From NCBI RefSeq assembly GCF_019039035.1, contig NZ_JAHNZT010000016.1, positions 62,001-126,000 on the forward strand: a stretch of DNA of 64,000 bases, given 5' to 3'. Origin of the DNA: Citreicoccus inhibens (GTDB taxonomy: Bacteria; Myxococcota; Myxococcia; Myxococcales; Myxococcaceae). The notes under the pieces are model-generated. The model worked only from the letters and a program-made list of their open reading frames with translations. It was not told the DNA's origin and ran no database searches. Below, in pieces: positions 18,937-27,909 of this stretch (its first letter is position 1; every line of letters begins with the position of its first letter). A program made the position numbers and the translations under genes.

Positions 18937-20013
18937 ATGGTGAAGCGCACAGCGAAGCGAGGGGGGGCGGTGGACGCGGGGGCCCGCCTGGAGGGCGTGG
19001 CGGATGCCTTCGAGGACGGAGACTTCGCCCAGGCGCTGCTCGGGGCCGAGGCCCTGTTGGCCCAGGAGCCAGACCTACCCGAGGCCCTCCACTACCGAGC
19101 CGCCAGCCTCGTGGAGTTGGGTCGCCTGGAGGACGCCGGCCGCGCCTACGGGCAAGCCCTGCGTGCGGCCCCGGACGACCTGGAAATCCTGCTGAGCGCG
19201 GCCGACTGCATGGTCTGCCGGGTGGGAGACGACCGCGAGGCCCTGGAGGAAGGGCTCACGCTGTGCGCTCGCGGACGGAAGCTGGCCCAGAAGGCCGATG
19301 ACGTGGAGCTGCTCTACGAGTTCCTCCTCCTCGAGGGGATGGGGCTCAACCAGCTCGGAGAGTGCGAGCGCGCGCTGGCGAGCCTGGACGCGGCGCTCGG
19401 GCACATGCCGCGCTCGGTGGACGCGCAGTTGGAGCGCGGCATCGCGCTCTTCGAGTCCTGCCGCTTCCCCCACGCCCAGGAGTCCTTCGAGAGGGTCCTC
19501 AAGGAAATGCCAGACGAGCCGTGGGCCCACCACTACCTGGGGCTGATGGCCGAGCGCCGGGGCGACGCGAAGGAGGCGAAGAAGCGCTTCCAGCGGGCCC
19601 AGACGCTCGCCCCCGAGGAGTTCCCTCCACCGGTGGCGCTGGAGGAAGAGGCGTTCGATCGCGCGGTGGAGGACGCGGTGAAGGCGCTGCCCGCCCAGGT
19701 GAAGCAGTACCTGGATCACGTGACGCTGGCGGTGGAGGACCTGCCCTCGGACGAGGACCTGCTGGCGCAGCACCCGCCCTTGTCGCCGAGCATCCTCGGC
19801 GTGTTCCGAGGGACGCCCGTGGGTGAGCGCAACACGGTGATGGGCGGGTTCGATCCGTACCCGGCCTCCATCGTGCTGTACCAGAAGAACCTGGAGCGCT
19901 TCGCGCGCACGCGGGCCGAGCTGCTCGAGCAGATTGGCATCACCGTCATGCACGAGGTGGGTCACCTCATGGGCCTGGACGAGGACGACCTGTGGGAGCG
20001 AGGGCTGGACTAG
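18937..20013 (+). CDS. TPR-repeat protein with C-terminal zincin-like metallopeptidase domain
   Basis: 358 residues from the ATG at 18937. The N-terminal two thirds contain about five TPR-like helix pairs (for example PEALHYRAASLVELGRLEDA and AHHYLGLMAERRGDAKEAKK). The last 130 residues look like the small zincin family: an acidic LPSDEDLLAQHPPLSPSILG segment, YPASIVLYQKNLERFAR and the zinc-binding helix ITVMHEVGHLMGLDEDDL, with the HExxH signature and the following GLDEDDL carrying the third ligand. No signal peptide is seen, so it is likely cytoplasmic. Substrate unknown. The TPR fusion suggests recruitment to a partner complex. It is divergent from the receiver gene. Confidence 0.82.
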   Translation: MVKRTAKRGGAVDAGARLEGVADAFEDGDFAQALLGAEALLAQEPDLPEALHYRAASLVELGRLEDAGRAYGQALRAAPDDLEILLSAADCMVCRVGDDREALEEGLTLCARGRKLAQKADDVELLYEFLLLEGMGLNQLGECERALASLDAALGHMPRSVDAQLERGIALFESCRFPHAQESFERVLKEMPDEPWAHHYLGLMAERRGDAKEAKKRFQRAQTLAPEEFPPPVALEEEAFDRAVEDAVKALPAQVKQYLDHVTLAVEDLPSDEDLLAQHPPLSPSILGVFRGTPVGERNTVMGGFDPYPASIVLYQKNLERFARTRAELLEQIGITVMHEVGHLMGLDEDDLWERGLD

Positions 20014-20033
20014 CTGCCCCCTCCCCTGCCCTC

Positions 20034-20345
20034 ATGCGGGGCATGAACGGACTGGCGAGAGGCGTCCTGGTGGCGGCCATGGCCTGGCTGTCGTCGTGCA
20101 CGTTCGACGGGGAAGGCGGCAACGTGACGTGCGACCGCGTGACGGTGTTCGCGCGGCCCAGCGCCGGCGGTGGCTGTCAGAGCTTCGACAGGCCCTGCGA
20201 CGTCCCCGGCGACTACGTGCAGTGCTGTGGCGGATTCCTGGGCGGCTGCCCGGGCCGCACGGACAACGCGAAGTGCGTGGATGATCCCACGGACTCGTGC
20301 AACCCGTCATCGGGCGGCGCGGACTGCCCCGGAATCTGTCACTGA
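20034..20345 (+). CDS. Small cysteine-rich lipoprotein
   Basis: 103 residues from the ATG at 20034 (MRGMNGLARGVLVAAMAWLS); ATG 20043 is an alternative. The signal sequence ends in LSSC, a good lipobox, giving a lipidated Cys. The mature part has ten further cysteines in about 75 residues, for example GGCQSFDRPCDVPGDYVQCC, suggesting a disulfide-stabilised surface protein. No family is recognised. It starts 20 bases after the TPR-zincin stop, so the two could be co-transcribed, and it is convergent with the next gene. Confidence 0.72.
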   Translation: MRGMNGLARGVLVAAMAWLSSCTFDGEGGNVTCDRVTVFARPSAGGGCQSFDRPCDVPGDYVQCCGGFLGGCPGRTDNAKCVDDPTDSCNPSSGGADCPGICH

Positions 20346-20360
20346 CTCCAGGGCACTTGC

Positions 20361-22715
20361 TCAGGCGGCGCGCTCGGAGGTGTCCTCGAAGTAGACGCGG
20401 CGCTCGCGCTTGCACTGCGCGCAGTGCCACTGCGCCAGGACGAGGCTCCGCTCGCCGAGCGAGATGACCTCGAAGCTCAAATCCGGGGAGCTTCCCGCGC
20501 CGCTCTTGCCGCAGGCGCAGCGCACGGTCTGCATGTACTCGCGGATCTGCCCCGCGCCCGACACGCGCAGGGGCGCCTGCGCGTTCTCGCCGGCCGAGGC
20601 CGTGAACTTGCGAGCGAAGGCGCGCCGCCGCCAGTACGAGCGGAAGTCGCGCCACAGTCGAAGCGGGGAACGGTTGATGAAGAACCAGACCGTCCCCGAG
20701 AACACGAGCGCCGCGAGCACGCCTTGCCAACCGAAGCGAATCGGCTCCGTGCCGGGCCGAGGCGCCCTGTAGACCTCTTCTCCCACGGAGACCTTGTAGC
20801 CAATCTGGTTCTCCACGCTGCGCACCGCGTCCAGGTGCTCCTTGAGCTTCGCGGGTTCCACGACAGCGCTCAGGCTGCGGTACTCGTAGTCCAGCGTGAG
20901 CCGAGGGCCATCCGCCTCGACGCCAAAGTCGACGCGGAAGGCGGGCCCCTCCACGGCGGAGTGCTCCGAGGAAATGGCGAGGACGTGCGGCGCCTCCACG
21001 ACGATGCGGTGGTGCACATGAACGGGATGCGAAATCTCCAGCGGGTGGATCCGCTGGGTGATGGTCGGCTCCCACAACTGGGATGACACGATCGCGCCGG
21101 CGAACTCGTGGCTGGCCCCGTCCACCCAGAAGTTGTCGATGAGGTAGTGCTCGCGCGTGATGTAGACATCGCGGCTCGCGTCATCCTCCACCACGACGGG
21201 AGAGCCGAGCCGCAGGTTCGCGTGCCGCTTCGCTTGAGCGTTGAGGGAGGTGCGGGACAGCTCGGCCAGCGTCATGGACGCCATCGCCCGCCGCATCCGC
21301 ACCGCATCCGGCCCCTTGAGAGTCCGGGTGATGCGCAGCTCGGCCGCGCCGTAACGCTTGGTCGCGCTGTAGTTCTCCTCCACGAACGTGCTGGGCTCAT
21401 CCACCTTGGGCTGAGGAATCTCGACCAGCCCCGTCGTTTCAGGAGCCACGATCAGGGCCCGCGCAAACTCGGGAGGCTGATACGAGGCGAGGCTCCATCG
21501 CTCCTGCGACTGGGTGGGATCCACCCAGTAGTCGCGGCCACCGAGGCGCGCGCGCACGATGGCGTGGTTGAAGGCATACGCCGAGGCCTGCCAGTCATCA
21601 AGGTAGCGCTGGAGGGAGGTGTGCACCAGGGCGGCCTTCGCCTCGATGCCCAGGCCTTTCAGCAGCGTGACGAGCAACAGGGACTTGTCCTTGCAGTCGC
21701 CGAAGCGCTGCGCGAGGACATCATCGGGCGCGTGAGGCTGGTGCGAGTTCGGGCCCAGCTCGATGCCGAGATAGCGGATCTCATCCTGGACGAAGTGGAG
21801 CGCGGCGAGGAAGCGCGCCTCCTCGGTGGGCTCACGCGCCAGGCGTTGAATCTCCTCGTCGAGCGCCTTCGACTTCGCGGGCACCCTGAAGAGCGTGGAG
21901 GCCCAGCGCGCCACCTCCTGCCAGGAGGCGAACTCGCTCAACTGGAGCCACGGGTACATGGCGATGCCCACGGGGACGCGGTCTTCCGGAACCACGGCGG
22001 CGAGCTGCTGGCGCTCCCATACGAGCGTCCGGATGCCATTCGCGCGCGACTCCGTGAACTGGGTCTCGGAGGTGCCATGGGTGCGCATGGCGAGGGGCCG
22101 CGGCTCCGGCCAGAGCAGCACATAGCGCCAGTGGAGCACGGGGGTGTAGTGCGCCAGCGGAACCGCGGATTGGAATCGGCCCTCGAAGACGGGATTGGAG
22201 CCCTCGATGGTGTAGGCGTACTCGAGGGTGTCCCCGACGCGAACGTCGCGCAGCAGGGGGATGACGGAGAGGTCCCCGTTGTAGAGCTGGGAGTCGAGAT
22301 CTTCTTCCTGCTGAAGCACCTTCACATCCGAGGTGCGGAGGATGTCCTCGCGATTGCCGTCGCGGCTGCGCCAGATGCCGTGCAGGGTCAGCGTCTGGTA
22401 GGCGGGATCGAACGAGATGCGGATGTCCGTGGCATCACGGATGCCACCCTGCGAGAGGATTCGCATCGCGCGGTGCATGAAGCGCTGCGCGGAGGGGCCC
22501 ACCACCCGCTCCTGCTGTTCCCAGAGAAGCTCGACGGTCCCCGCGGAATCCGAGGCACTGCTGGGCGCGGCCGAGTCCGCGGGGAGCGGGAGCGGGGAGA
22601 CCCAGCTTTCGGCGGGCCCCATGCGATACGGGCGCTCCGGAGACTTCGCGGGTGCGGCGCTCGAGAGCAGACAGAGCGCGACGGAGAAGACCAGGGTGGA
22701 GACGTAGGAGTTCAA
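20361..22715 (-). CDS. DUF3857 and transglutaminase-like domain protein, membrane anchored
   Basis: 784 residues. A signal sequence (residues 1-23, LVFSVALCLLSSAAPA) precedes a DUF3857-type beta domain (about 60-270). A transglutaminase-like core then shows Cys in RFGDCKDKSLLLVTLLKGLG, His in ASAYAFNHAIVRARL and Asp in GRDYWVDPTQSQE, so the triad is intact. A second beta-rich domain follows to about 640. A transmembrane helix (about 658-675, GVLAALVFSGTVWFFI) then leads to a cytoplasmic C-terminus with two Cys pairs (CACGKSG, HCAQCKRERR) that may form a zinc ribbon. It is probably a periplasmic peptide-bond-modifying or protease-like enzyme of unknown substrate. Confidence 0.85.
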   Translation of the reverse strand: MNSYVSTLVFSVALCLLSSAAPAKSPERPYRMGPAESWVSPLPLPADSAAPSSASDSAGTVELLWEQQERVVGPSAQRFMHRAMRILSQGGIRDATDIRISFDPAYQTLTLHGIWRSRDGNREDILRTSDVKVLQQEEDLDSQLYNGDLSVIPLLRDVRVGDTLEYAYTIEGSNPVFEGRFQSAVPLAHYTPVLHWRYVLLWPEPRPLAMRTHGTSETQFTESRANGIRTLVWERQQLAAVVPEDRVPVGIAMYPWLQLSEFASWQEVARWASTLFRVPAKSKALDEEIQRLAREPTEEARFLAALHFVQDEIRYLGIELGPNSHQPHAPDDVLAQRFGDCKDKSLLLVTLLKGLGIEAKAALVHTSLQRYLDDWQASAYAFNHAIVRARLGGRDYWVDPTQSQERWSLASYQPPEFARALIVAPETTGLVEIPQPKVDEPSTFVEENYSATKRYGAAELRITRTLKGPDAVRMRRAMASMTLAELSRTSLNAQAKRHANLRLGSPVVVEDDASRDVYITREHYLIDNFWVDGASHEFAGAIVSSQLWEPTITQRIHPLEISHPVHVHHRIVVEAPHVLAISSEHSAVEGPAFRVDFGVEADGPRLTLDYEYRSLSAVVEPAKLKEHLDAVRSVENQIGYKVSVGEEVYRAPRPGTEPIRFGWQGVLAALVFSGTVWFFINRSPLRLWRDFRSYWRRRAFARKFTASAGENAQAPLRVSGAGQIREYMQTVRCACGKSGAGSSPDLSFEVISLGERSLVLAQWHCAQCKRERRVYFEDTSERAA

Positions 22716-22888
22716 GCAGAGGGAACGACAGCGCGGCGAGCGCGAAATAGAAGTCGCGCATCATGGGCCCGCGAGAATGGCGGATGCAACGCCACTCCGA
22801 GGCCGCCGAGGCCCGACTCCGCGAGAATCTCCAGAGGTCCACGGGTCTTCAGGGGACTTCAAGCCTGGGGTCCCCTAGGATTGAAAGC

Positions 22889-22987
22889 GGTAGAGCCTCC
22901 GGACCTGGTGGCCGGCTCGGTCTTCAAAACCGATGAGAGGCTGTGAGAGCAGTCTCTGGTGAGTTCGATTCTCATGCTCTACCGCCA
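22889..22987 (+). tRNA. selC: tRNA-Sec (selenocysteine), anticodon TCA
   Basis: 99 bases. An 8-bp acceptor stem (GGTAGAGC with GCTCTACC), discriminator G and encoded CCA are present. The anticodon arm is TCGGT-CTTCAAA-ACCGA with TCA at 22924-22926. A long variable arm (GAGAGGCTGTGAGAGCAGTCTCT) and a T arm with GTTCGATTC follow. The extended acceptor, the large D region and the TCA anticodon are diagnostic of SelC tRNA; it resembles E. coli selC throughout. The organism therefore should decode some UGA codons as selenocysteine. No selA, selB or selD is in the window. Confidence 0.93.
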
Positions 22988-23216
22988 ACGTTCTTCTTGA
23001 GTGATTTCAAGTTCACGTGGCCAACGAGCCCCAACGTGAATGGTGTGCGCAGGCGCGCAGCCCAGACGCAGCGCGGCAATCTCATGGCAAGGCTTCCACT
23101 GAGATGTGACCGCTCAACGAAATAGACAGCCACAGCCACGGATAGCCCGGCCTCGGCGACCTTGGCTATAATCCGCACAACGCGTCGTGTCACGAAGTCT
23201 CATGCCAAGTGGAACC

Positions 23217-24257
23217 ATGCTGAAACTCGACACCCTGACCCGCGAAGAGCTCCTAGGTGCAGGCATTGCCGAACTCGTCGCGGGCATCGTGGCTCGCCAG
23301 CCCGACGAATTCAACGAACGGCTTTCCTCGTGCGATCCATCCCACGCACGAGCTCTGCTCGAGACCTTCGAGAGAACGTTTGGGTGGACACCTCCGGACG
23401 AGTTCCAAACGTGGCTCGCCATCGAAGAGGCTCTGGGGGTCGAAGAAGGCAACGAAGGCTTCTGGGGTTCCGGCGACCGGTCATTGTTCCTCGACTTCTT
23501 CAACTCCGATACGCCCCAAGCCTCCGACGCGCTCCGGACGGGAAGCTATCTTCCACACAATGCAGAGGAACTACTCACCGGGCTGTTCAAACTGAGTGAG
23601 GACGCCGCAGGAGATCGAGTCCTCGCCAGTCTCCTCCCGGATGAACTGGGCCTGCTCAGCGTACACAAAGTCACGCACGGTCGCGGAGCCCTCGACAAAC
23701 CCCAGAGCCTCAAGACGTTCCTGCTCACCACATGGGTCTCGGACGAGCGTCCCGATTCGGAGCAGGCACCGGGCGCAGTCGGAATCGCGCGGTACGAGGA
23801 ACTCATGGCGCTGGCCGATTCAGTCGACTCAATACTGGAGACCCAACGCCAGCGTCCAGCACAGACAACACCGGACAGCAAGTCCCTCTACCATCGCGCA
23901 CAGTGGCTCATTCGAATGACCTGGGGGCATTCGAATCCTCTTCTTGCGCAGCATCTCGCTCAAGCCCCGACAATGGCTGATTGGGCTTCGGAGCAGGCGG
24001 TTCTCCTGAGCATGCCTGTGCTCACAAATTATTGGATGCTCGCCCATTACTTCTTAGGAAACAGCACTGCTTGCACTCAAGCCATTGCAGCGGGAAGACA
24101 ATCCCCGGGACTGCTCACGCGACGACTCGCGGAACAGATTGACGCCCTCCTCACCGCCCCCGAGGTCACGCACCTCGGCGACCTATCCCCGGCGAGGCTC
24201 TCCGAGCTTCGGCATCTCGCACGCGAGGCGGCAAGCCCGGCTCAACTCTCCAGCTAG
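23217..24257 (+). CDS. Hypothetical protein in toxin/immunity island
   Basis: 346 residues from the ATG at 23217 (MLKLDTLTREELLGAGIAEL); an ATG at 23202 and a GTG at 23187 are also in frame. The protein is soluble, helical and rather acidic, with no signal peptide or membrane segment. The C-terminal half has two or three repeat-like helical stretches (AQHLAQAPTMADWASEQAVL, LAHYFLGNSTACTQAIAAGR). I do not recognise the family. It lies 54 bases upstream of the AHH nuclease gene, on the same strand. A chaperone, adaptor or additional immunity role is possible from context only. Confidence 0.7.
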   Translation: MLKLDTLTREELLGAGIAELVAGIVARQPDEFNERLSSCDPSHARALLETFERTFGWTPPDEFQTWLAIEEALGVEEGNEGFWGSGDRSLFLDFFNSDTPQASDALRTGSYLPHNAEELLTGLFKLSEDAAGDRVLASLLPDELGLLSVHKVTHGRGALDKPQSLKTFLLTTWVSDERPDSEQAPGAVGIARYEELMALADSVDSILETQRQRPAQTTPDSKSLYHRAQWLIRMTWGHSNPLLAQHLAQAPTMADWASEQAVLLSMPVLTNYWMLAHYFLGNSTACTQAIAAGRQSPGLLTRRLAEQIDALLTAPEVTHLGDLSPARLSELRHLAREAASPAQLSS

Positions 24258-24311
24258 ACACCACACTCAAGACCTCAACCACACCAGAAGCAAATTGCCA
24301 GGGGGACAGAC

Positions 24312-25079
24312 ATGAGCAGCAAAGACCACCTTGTCGACTGGAAGGAGAATGAACACAAGACCAGCCCCACCACAACGGGATGCCTGTGGCGACATGTCGA
24401 CTACGGAGCCAAGGACTTCCCACGTTGCAACTATCGGAAGAACGCTCACGACTACTCAAAGGCGGCGGAGAAGAACATCTACAACATTCCCAACTTCCGT
24501 TCACCAGAGCGCTGGGTCAACATTTGGTTGGATCGCCTCGGCCCAACCCTCACGAAGAGAGGAACCGCCGTTGCGAAATCTCATCCCTCTACGCCGGCGA
24601 GCGGCGCCTGGGACATTGACCGCGGCGACAATTTCACCGAATGGAAGACTCCGTACTGGCACAACACACATCACGTGATCGCGTGCGGTGAGATCCAGGA
24701 GGCATTTCCTGACGCTACCGAGCAGGCGATCATCCTGGCATCACGCTGGAACATCAACGAGATGCCCAATGTCATCATCTTGCCCAAACAGTACACGGTC
24801 GCGAGGATTCTGAAGCTCCCAACTCACGTCCCGCCCGATGGTCCCGCCGAGCACGCAGGATACAGCAGGGAGTTGGGGAAACGCCTCAACGAACTCAAGG
24901 CCAAGCTCGCCAAGAACAAGAACCAGACAGATCACAAGCTGACTGACGCAAACAAGGATGACTGCAGGAAGGAGCTCGAGAAAGCCTCGTCTGCCATCCG
25001 GCAATTCATCATTGACTCGGGCGAAAAGAACCCCGGCATCAATCTCGACAACCTAAAGCTCGACAGCATCAACTGGTAA
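24312..25079 (+). CDS. AHH-type (HNH/Endo VII superfamily) nuclease toxin
   Basis: 255 residues. The region about 112-195 carries the nuclease signature: WHNTHHVIACGEIQEAF with the paired His, then NINEMPNVIILPKQY, then PTHVPPDGPAEHAGYSREL with further His residues. The HH...N...LP...H pattern is that of the AHH family, nucleases found at the tips of polymorphic toxins. The N-terminal 110 residues hold no recognisable delivery domain (no PAAR, Rhs, VgrG or signal peptide). The C-terminus is lysine-rich and helical. The next gene, 6 bases downstream, is Imm11-like, fitting a toxin/immunity pair. DNA or RNA cleavage is inferred from the family. Confidence 0.78.
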   Translation: MSSKDHLVDWKENEHKTSPTTTGCLWRHVDYGAKDFPRCNYRKNAHDYSKAAEKNIYNIPNFRSPERWVNIWLDRLGPTLTKRGTAVAKSHPSTPASGAWDIDRGDNFTEWKTPYWHNTHHVIACGEIQEAFPDATEQAIILASRWNINEMPNVIILPKQYTVARILKLPTHVPPDGPAEHAGYSRELGKRLNELKAKLAKNKNQTDHKLTDANKDDCRKELEKASSAIRQFIIDSGEKNPGINLDNLKLDSINW

Positions 25080-25085
25080 GCAGCC

Positions 25086-25670
25086 ATGGCTGAGTACTTC
25101 ATCCTCACTGCGGAGCCCCTCCGTGATGGCTGCGTCATTGATCGCTTCCCCGAGGGCACCGACGATATCTGGCAGGCGACCGAGGGGGTACTCCTCGGAA
25201 GCTCCCTCACCCGCGAACCGCTCCGCCTCTCTATGTCCAAACGAATAGGAGGGAAAGCGATTTCTGACGCGATCGAAAACACGCTCGGATATCTCATCAT
25301 CTCGGAGCGAGTACGAAACATACTCGAATCCTACGCAAACGCAGCCATTGAGTTCGTCCCCGTCCGGCTCATCAACCACAAAGGACGAGAGGAACCGCAC
25401 AAGCTCTTCATCGCCAACATCCTACGAACTACGGATTGCGTGGACCGCGAAGCAAGCCTTTACGAAGAAAGCGCCCTTGCGCCCGGCCAGTTCACCCGTA
25501 TCACCAAGCTTGTACTCGACCCCACCCGCATCGACCTGAGCGACGACATCTTCCGTATCGCCAGTCGTCCTCGCATCATCATCGTCACGACTCGCCTCGC
25601 CGCTGACTTGCGCGCAAGTGGTGCCGTCGGCCTCGACCTTCTTCCGTCCACCGCCATGGTGAACCTGTGA
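25086..25670 (+). CDS. Imm11-like (DUF1629) immunity protein
   Basis: 194 residues. The layout resembles the Imm11/DUF1629 family: IISERVRNILESYANAAIEF, then VRLINHKGREEPHKLFIANI, CVDREASLYE, then TKLVLDPTRIDLSDDIFRIA and PRIIIVTTRLAADLRASGAV, ending in a short strand. Members neutralise toxins of contact-dependent or type VI systems. It lies 6 bases after the AHH nuclease and its stop overlaps the start of the next gene (GTGA). The cognate toxin is presumably the AHH protein, which is inference from order. Confidence 0.75.
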   Translation: MAEYFILTAEPLRDGCVIDRFPEGTDDIWQATEGVLLGSSLTREPLRLSMSKRIGGKAISDAIENTLGYLIISERVRNILESYANAAIEFVPVRLINHKGREEPHKLFIANILRTTDCVDREASLYEESALAPGQFTRITKLVLDPTRIDLSDDIFRIASRPRIIIVTTRLAADLRASGAVGLDLLPSTAMVNL

Positions 25671-26467
25671 CGGGACTCGACCTCGCAACGGAAACGCTGG
25701 AGATCTTCATCTCCATGCTCCTCGAGGGGCTGCCACCCGAGGGGAGCTTTCCTCCCGACGATGAGGGGCACCTGACGAACCTCTCCCTCTATTATCGCCT
25801 CCGTGCCATTGCACACTTCCTGCAGACCGGGGACACGACGAGCTATATTTCCGACCTCCATCGCTCGGGTCAGACTCGCCTCTACTATTTGAAAGGAAGC
25901 AGCACCAGCGAACGCTTCCATCGAACCTCACGCAACCGCGCCTTCTTTGATTGCATTGCCATCAACGACCTCAACACAGCAGAACTCCTTGCCGAATACT
26001 GTGACGAGCGCTGGGTCGCGAACCTGGAGTACGAGGACGACTTCTTGTTCATTCAATTTCTGCAAACGCGATTCCTGGCCCTTCATGGGCGACGCACACC
26101 GAGAGATTGTGACCTCGTCCTGAACCGACTCAGCCACGTCGTAGCCGCAACCGACAACCCTTATCTCAATCTTTGCCACGCACTGCAGGAGCGAAACTCC
26201 AACAACACGCAGAATGCCCTCCACCAGATTATAACTCGTCGGGCGGCGAACTATTCGCGGGCGGCAGAACTCGGAGACCTCCACTCGGTCTTCCTCCACA
26301 CGGAGCGCTTCATCGACATTCAGGCCATTGCGATTGTCCGCATCGCGGCGGACCTAGGAATGCAGACGAGAACCTGGAACTTCCCACGCGTGCCGAGTGA
26401 ACTCATTGAGCTGGCAAGTTCGCGGAACAGCTACCCTGGACTCACATCTTGGCGTCGTGGGGCTTGA
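25667..26467 (+). CDS. Probable Imm49-like immunity protein
   Basis: 266 residues from a GTG at 25667 that overlaps the upstream stop codon. The protein is all-helical and acidic. The stretch RAFFDCIAINDLNTAELLAE followed by EYEDDFLFIQFLQTRFLAL resembles the Imm49 family as I remember it. Together with the Imm11-like gene it would give two immunity genes for one toxin, a common arrangement in polymorphic-toxin islands that collect extra immunities. No signal peptide or membrane helix. Family assignment is tentative; the gene itself is well supported by coupling. Confidence 0.6.
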   Translation: MTGLDLATETLEIFISMLLEGLPPEGSFPPDDEGHLTNLSLYYRLRAIAHFLQTGDTTSYISDLHRSGQTRLYYLKGSSTSERFHRTSRNRAFFDCIAINDLNTAELLAEYCDERWVANLEYEDDFLFIQFLQTRFLALHGRRTPRDCDLVLNRLSHVVAATDNPYLNLCHALQERNSNNTQNALHQIITRRAANYSRAAELGDLHSVFLHTERFIDIQAIAIVRIAADLGMQTRTWNFPRVPSELIELASSRNSYPGLTSWRRGA

Positions 26468-26479
26468 CAGTTCTCCGAT

Positions 26480-27550
26480 ATGTCTGCATTTCCAATCACC
26501 TTCTCCGGTCTTGGTCTCATCAGCTCGGTGGGCCTGTCATCCGAAGGGACATGTGCCGCCATCCGTGCGGACATCGTCCGGCCAAGTCCCATCGAGACCT
26601 TCCGTACCTGGGACATCGACTCACAGGACGAGGTCGCACTCACCGGGCACCCTGTCAGGGGATTCACCGACGGTTTCCAGGGCATCGGGCGCTGGTCTCG
26701 CCTGGGACGACTCGCACTCTCTGACATGCTTCGCCACAGCGGCATGCTCGAAGCCCGAGAGAGATTCGCACAAGCCTGTGGCTTCATTCTCTGCACGCCA
26801 GAGATTTCAGGGGACCGATTCCAGTTCGCGTCAGACGAGGTACGTCTGCTGGCTCTCCGCCTCATCGCAGCCGCCGGACTCCACATCTCCAGCACAGATA
26901 CTGTCACCCTCTCCACGGGCATCAACTCGCCACTCCAGGCGCTGCAACTCATCCAGCAGAAGATTGCAGCTGGCGCCTGGCAGCGGGCGATCATCCTCGC
27001 GGTTGACAGTCTCACCGACGAGGCATCCCTCCAATGGCTTCACTCCGCCCATCGACTGAAAACCCCATCAAGCGCGATCGGAATCATGCCTGGGGAGGCA
27101 GGCGTCTGCCTTCTTGTTGAAGGGCCGAGGCGCCTGAGTCCACGCACTGAGGCAGTGCTGGAATCAGTTGCGATCCAGGAGCGAGCGGCGCCCAGGGCAA
27201 CAGCCATTCAACAGGGGCTCGTTCTCTCGGCTGCCATCAACTCAGTCCTGGCCGAAAGCCAAGCCGCTCCTGTCGGCGATATTCTTGGCAATCTGAACGG
27301 TGAGGAGCGAAGAGCACTCGCCTGGGGTATGGCACGCGTACGTATTCCACCGCAGCGGCTGAGCAACACCGTGCGCGAGACCTGGCCCGCGACCTCACTG
27401 GGCGATACTGGAACTACCAGCGCGGCCATCTCGCTGTGCCTGGCCGCCCGCGCCTTCGTTCGAGGATACGCACGAACCGACGCCACCCTCATTTGGACCC
27501 TCGCGGATTCGGGAGCAGCAAGTGCCTGTGTTATTCGCAAGTGGTCGTAA
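26480..27550 (+). CDS. Ketosynthase (thiolase-fold)-like protein lacking all catalytic residues
   Basis: 356 residues. It starts FPITFSGLGLISSVGLSSEG and ends SLGDTGTTSAAISLCLAARA, the N- and C-terminal layout of beta-ketoacyl synthases. The nucleophile strand reads VTLSTGINSPLQALQLI where TACSSS is expected, the EAHGTGT loop reads GDILGNLNGEE, and the NIGH loop reads SLGDTGTT. Cys and both His are therefore absent and condensation is impossible. From memory, such KS-like proteins accompany DUF4150/PAAR effector loci of myxobacterial type VI systems; here it follows two immunity genes by 12 bases. A structural or adaptor role is the likely explanation. Confidence 0.72.
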   Translation: MSAFPITFSGLGLISSVGLSSEGTCAAIRADIVRPSPIETFRTWDIDSQDEVALTGHPVRGFTDGFQGIGRWSRLGRLALSDMLRHSGMLEARERFAQACGFILCTPEISGDRFQFASDEVRLLALRLIAAAGLHISSTDTVTLSTGINSPLQALQLIQQKIAAGAWQRAIILAVDSLTDEASLQWLHSAHRLKTPSSAIGIMPGEAGVCLLVEGPRRLSPRTEAVLESVAIQERAAPRATAIQQGLVLSAAINSVLAESQAAPVGDILGNLNGEERRALAWGMARVRIPPQRLSNTVRETWPATSLGDTGTTSAAISLCLAARAFVRGYARTDATLIWTLADSGAASACVIRKWS

Positions 27551-27639
27551 CACGGGACGCGCCTCGGACCAGTCAACTGTCCCTGGCGTCAACCCAAGGC
27601 GCGATAGACGCGATCGCAGAGGGTTGATCTTCCCTGGGG

Positions 27640-27840
27640 GTGAGCGAAGGACATCCCTCCCCGGAGAAGCTGCGACGGGCCATCGTGCGGGCCGTCCACG
27701 ACGGGGCCTGTCGTATGCGCAGATTGCCCACCTGTTGGGAGTTGGCGAGGCGACGGTCAGCCGCGTCTTGCGGCTGGCTGTACCGCGAGACAGGAGACGT
27801 CGTGCCGCTGCATCGACCGGGCTTCTCACACAGAGAATTC
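27640..27840 (+). pseudogene. Decayed IS630-like transposase N-terminus
   Basis: Pieces in different frames give HPSPEKLRRAIVRAVHDG, then GLSYAQIAHLLGVGEATVSR (another frame), then YRETGDVVPLHRPG (first frame). Joined, they look like the helix-turn-helix N-terminus of IS630-type transposases. At least two frameshifts are needed, and no DDE domain follows, so this is a remnant truncated by the next element. Confidence 0.55.
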
Positions 27841-27909
27841 CTTCGCCGCCTGCGAGCGCGACGCTCCGCCAAGCCTCTGGCGCAGGCGTGTCCTCGGCGC
27901 TCTTTTGGT

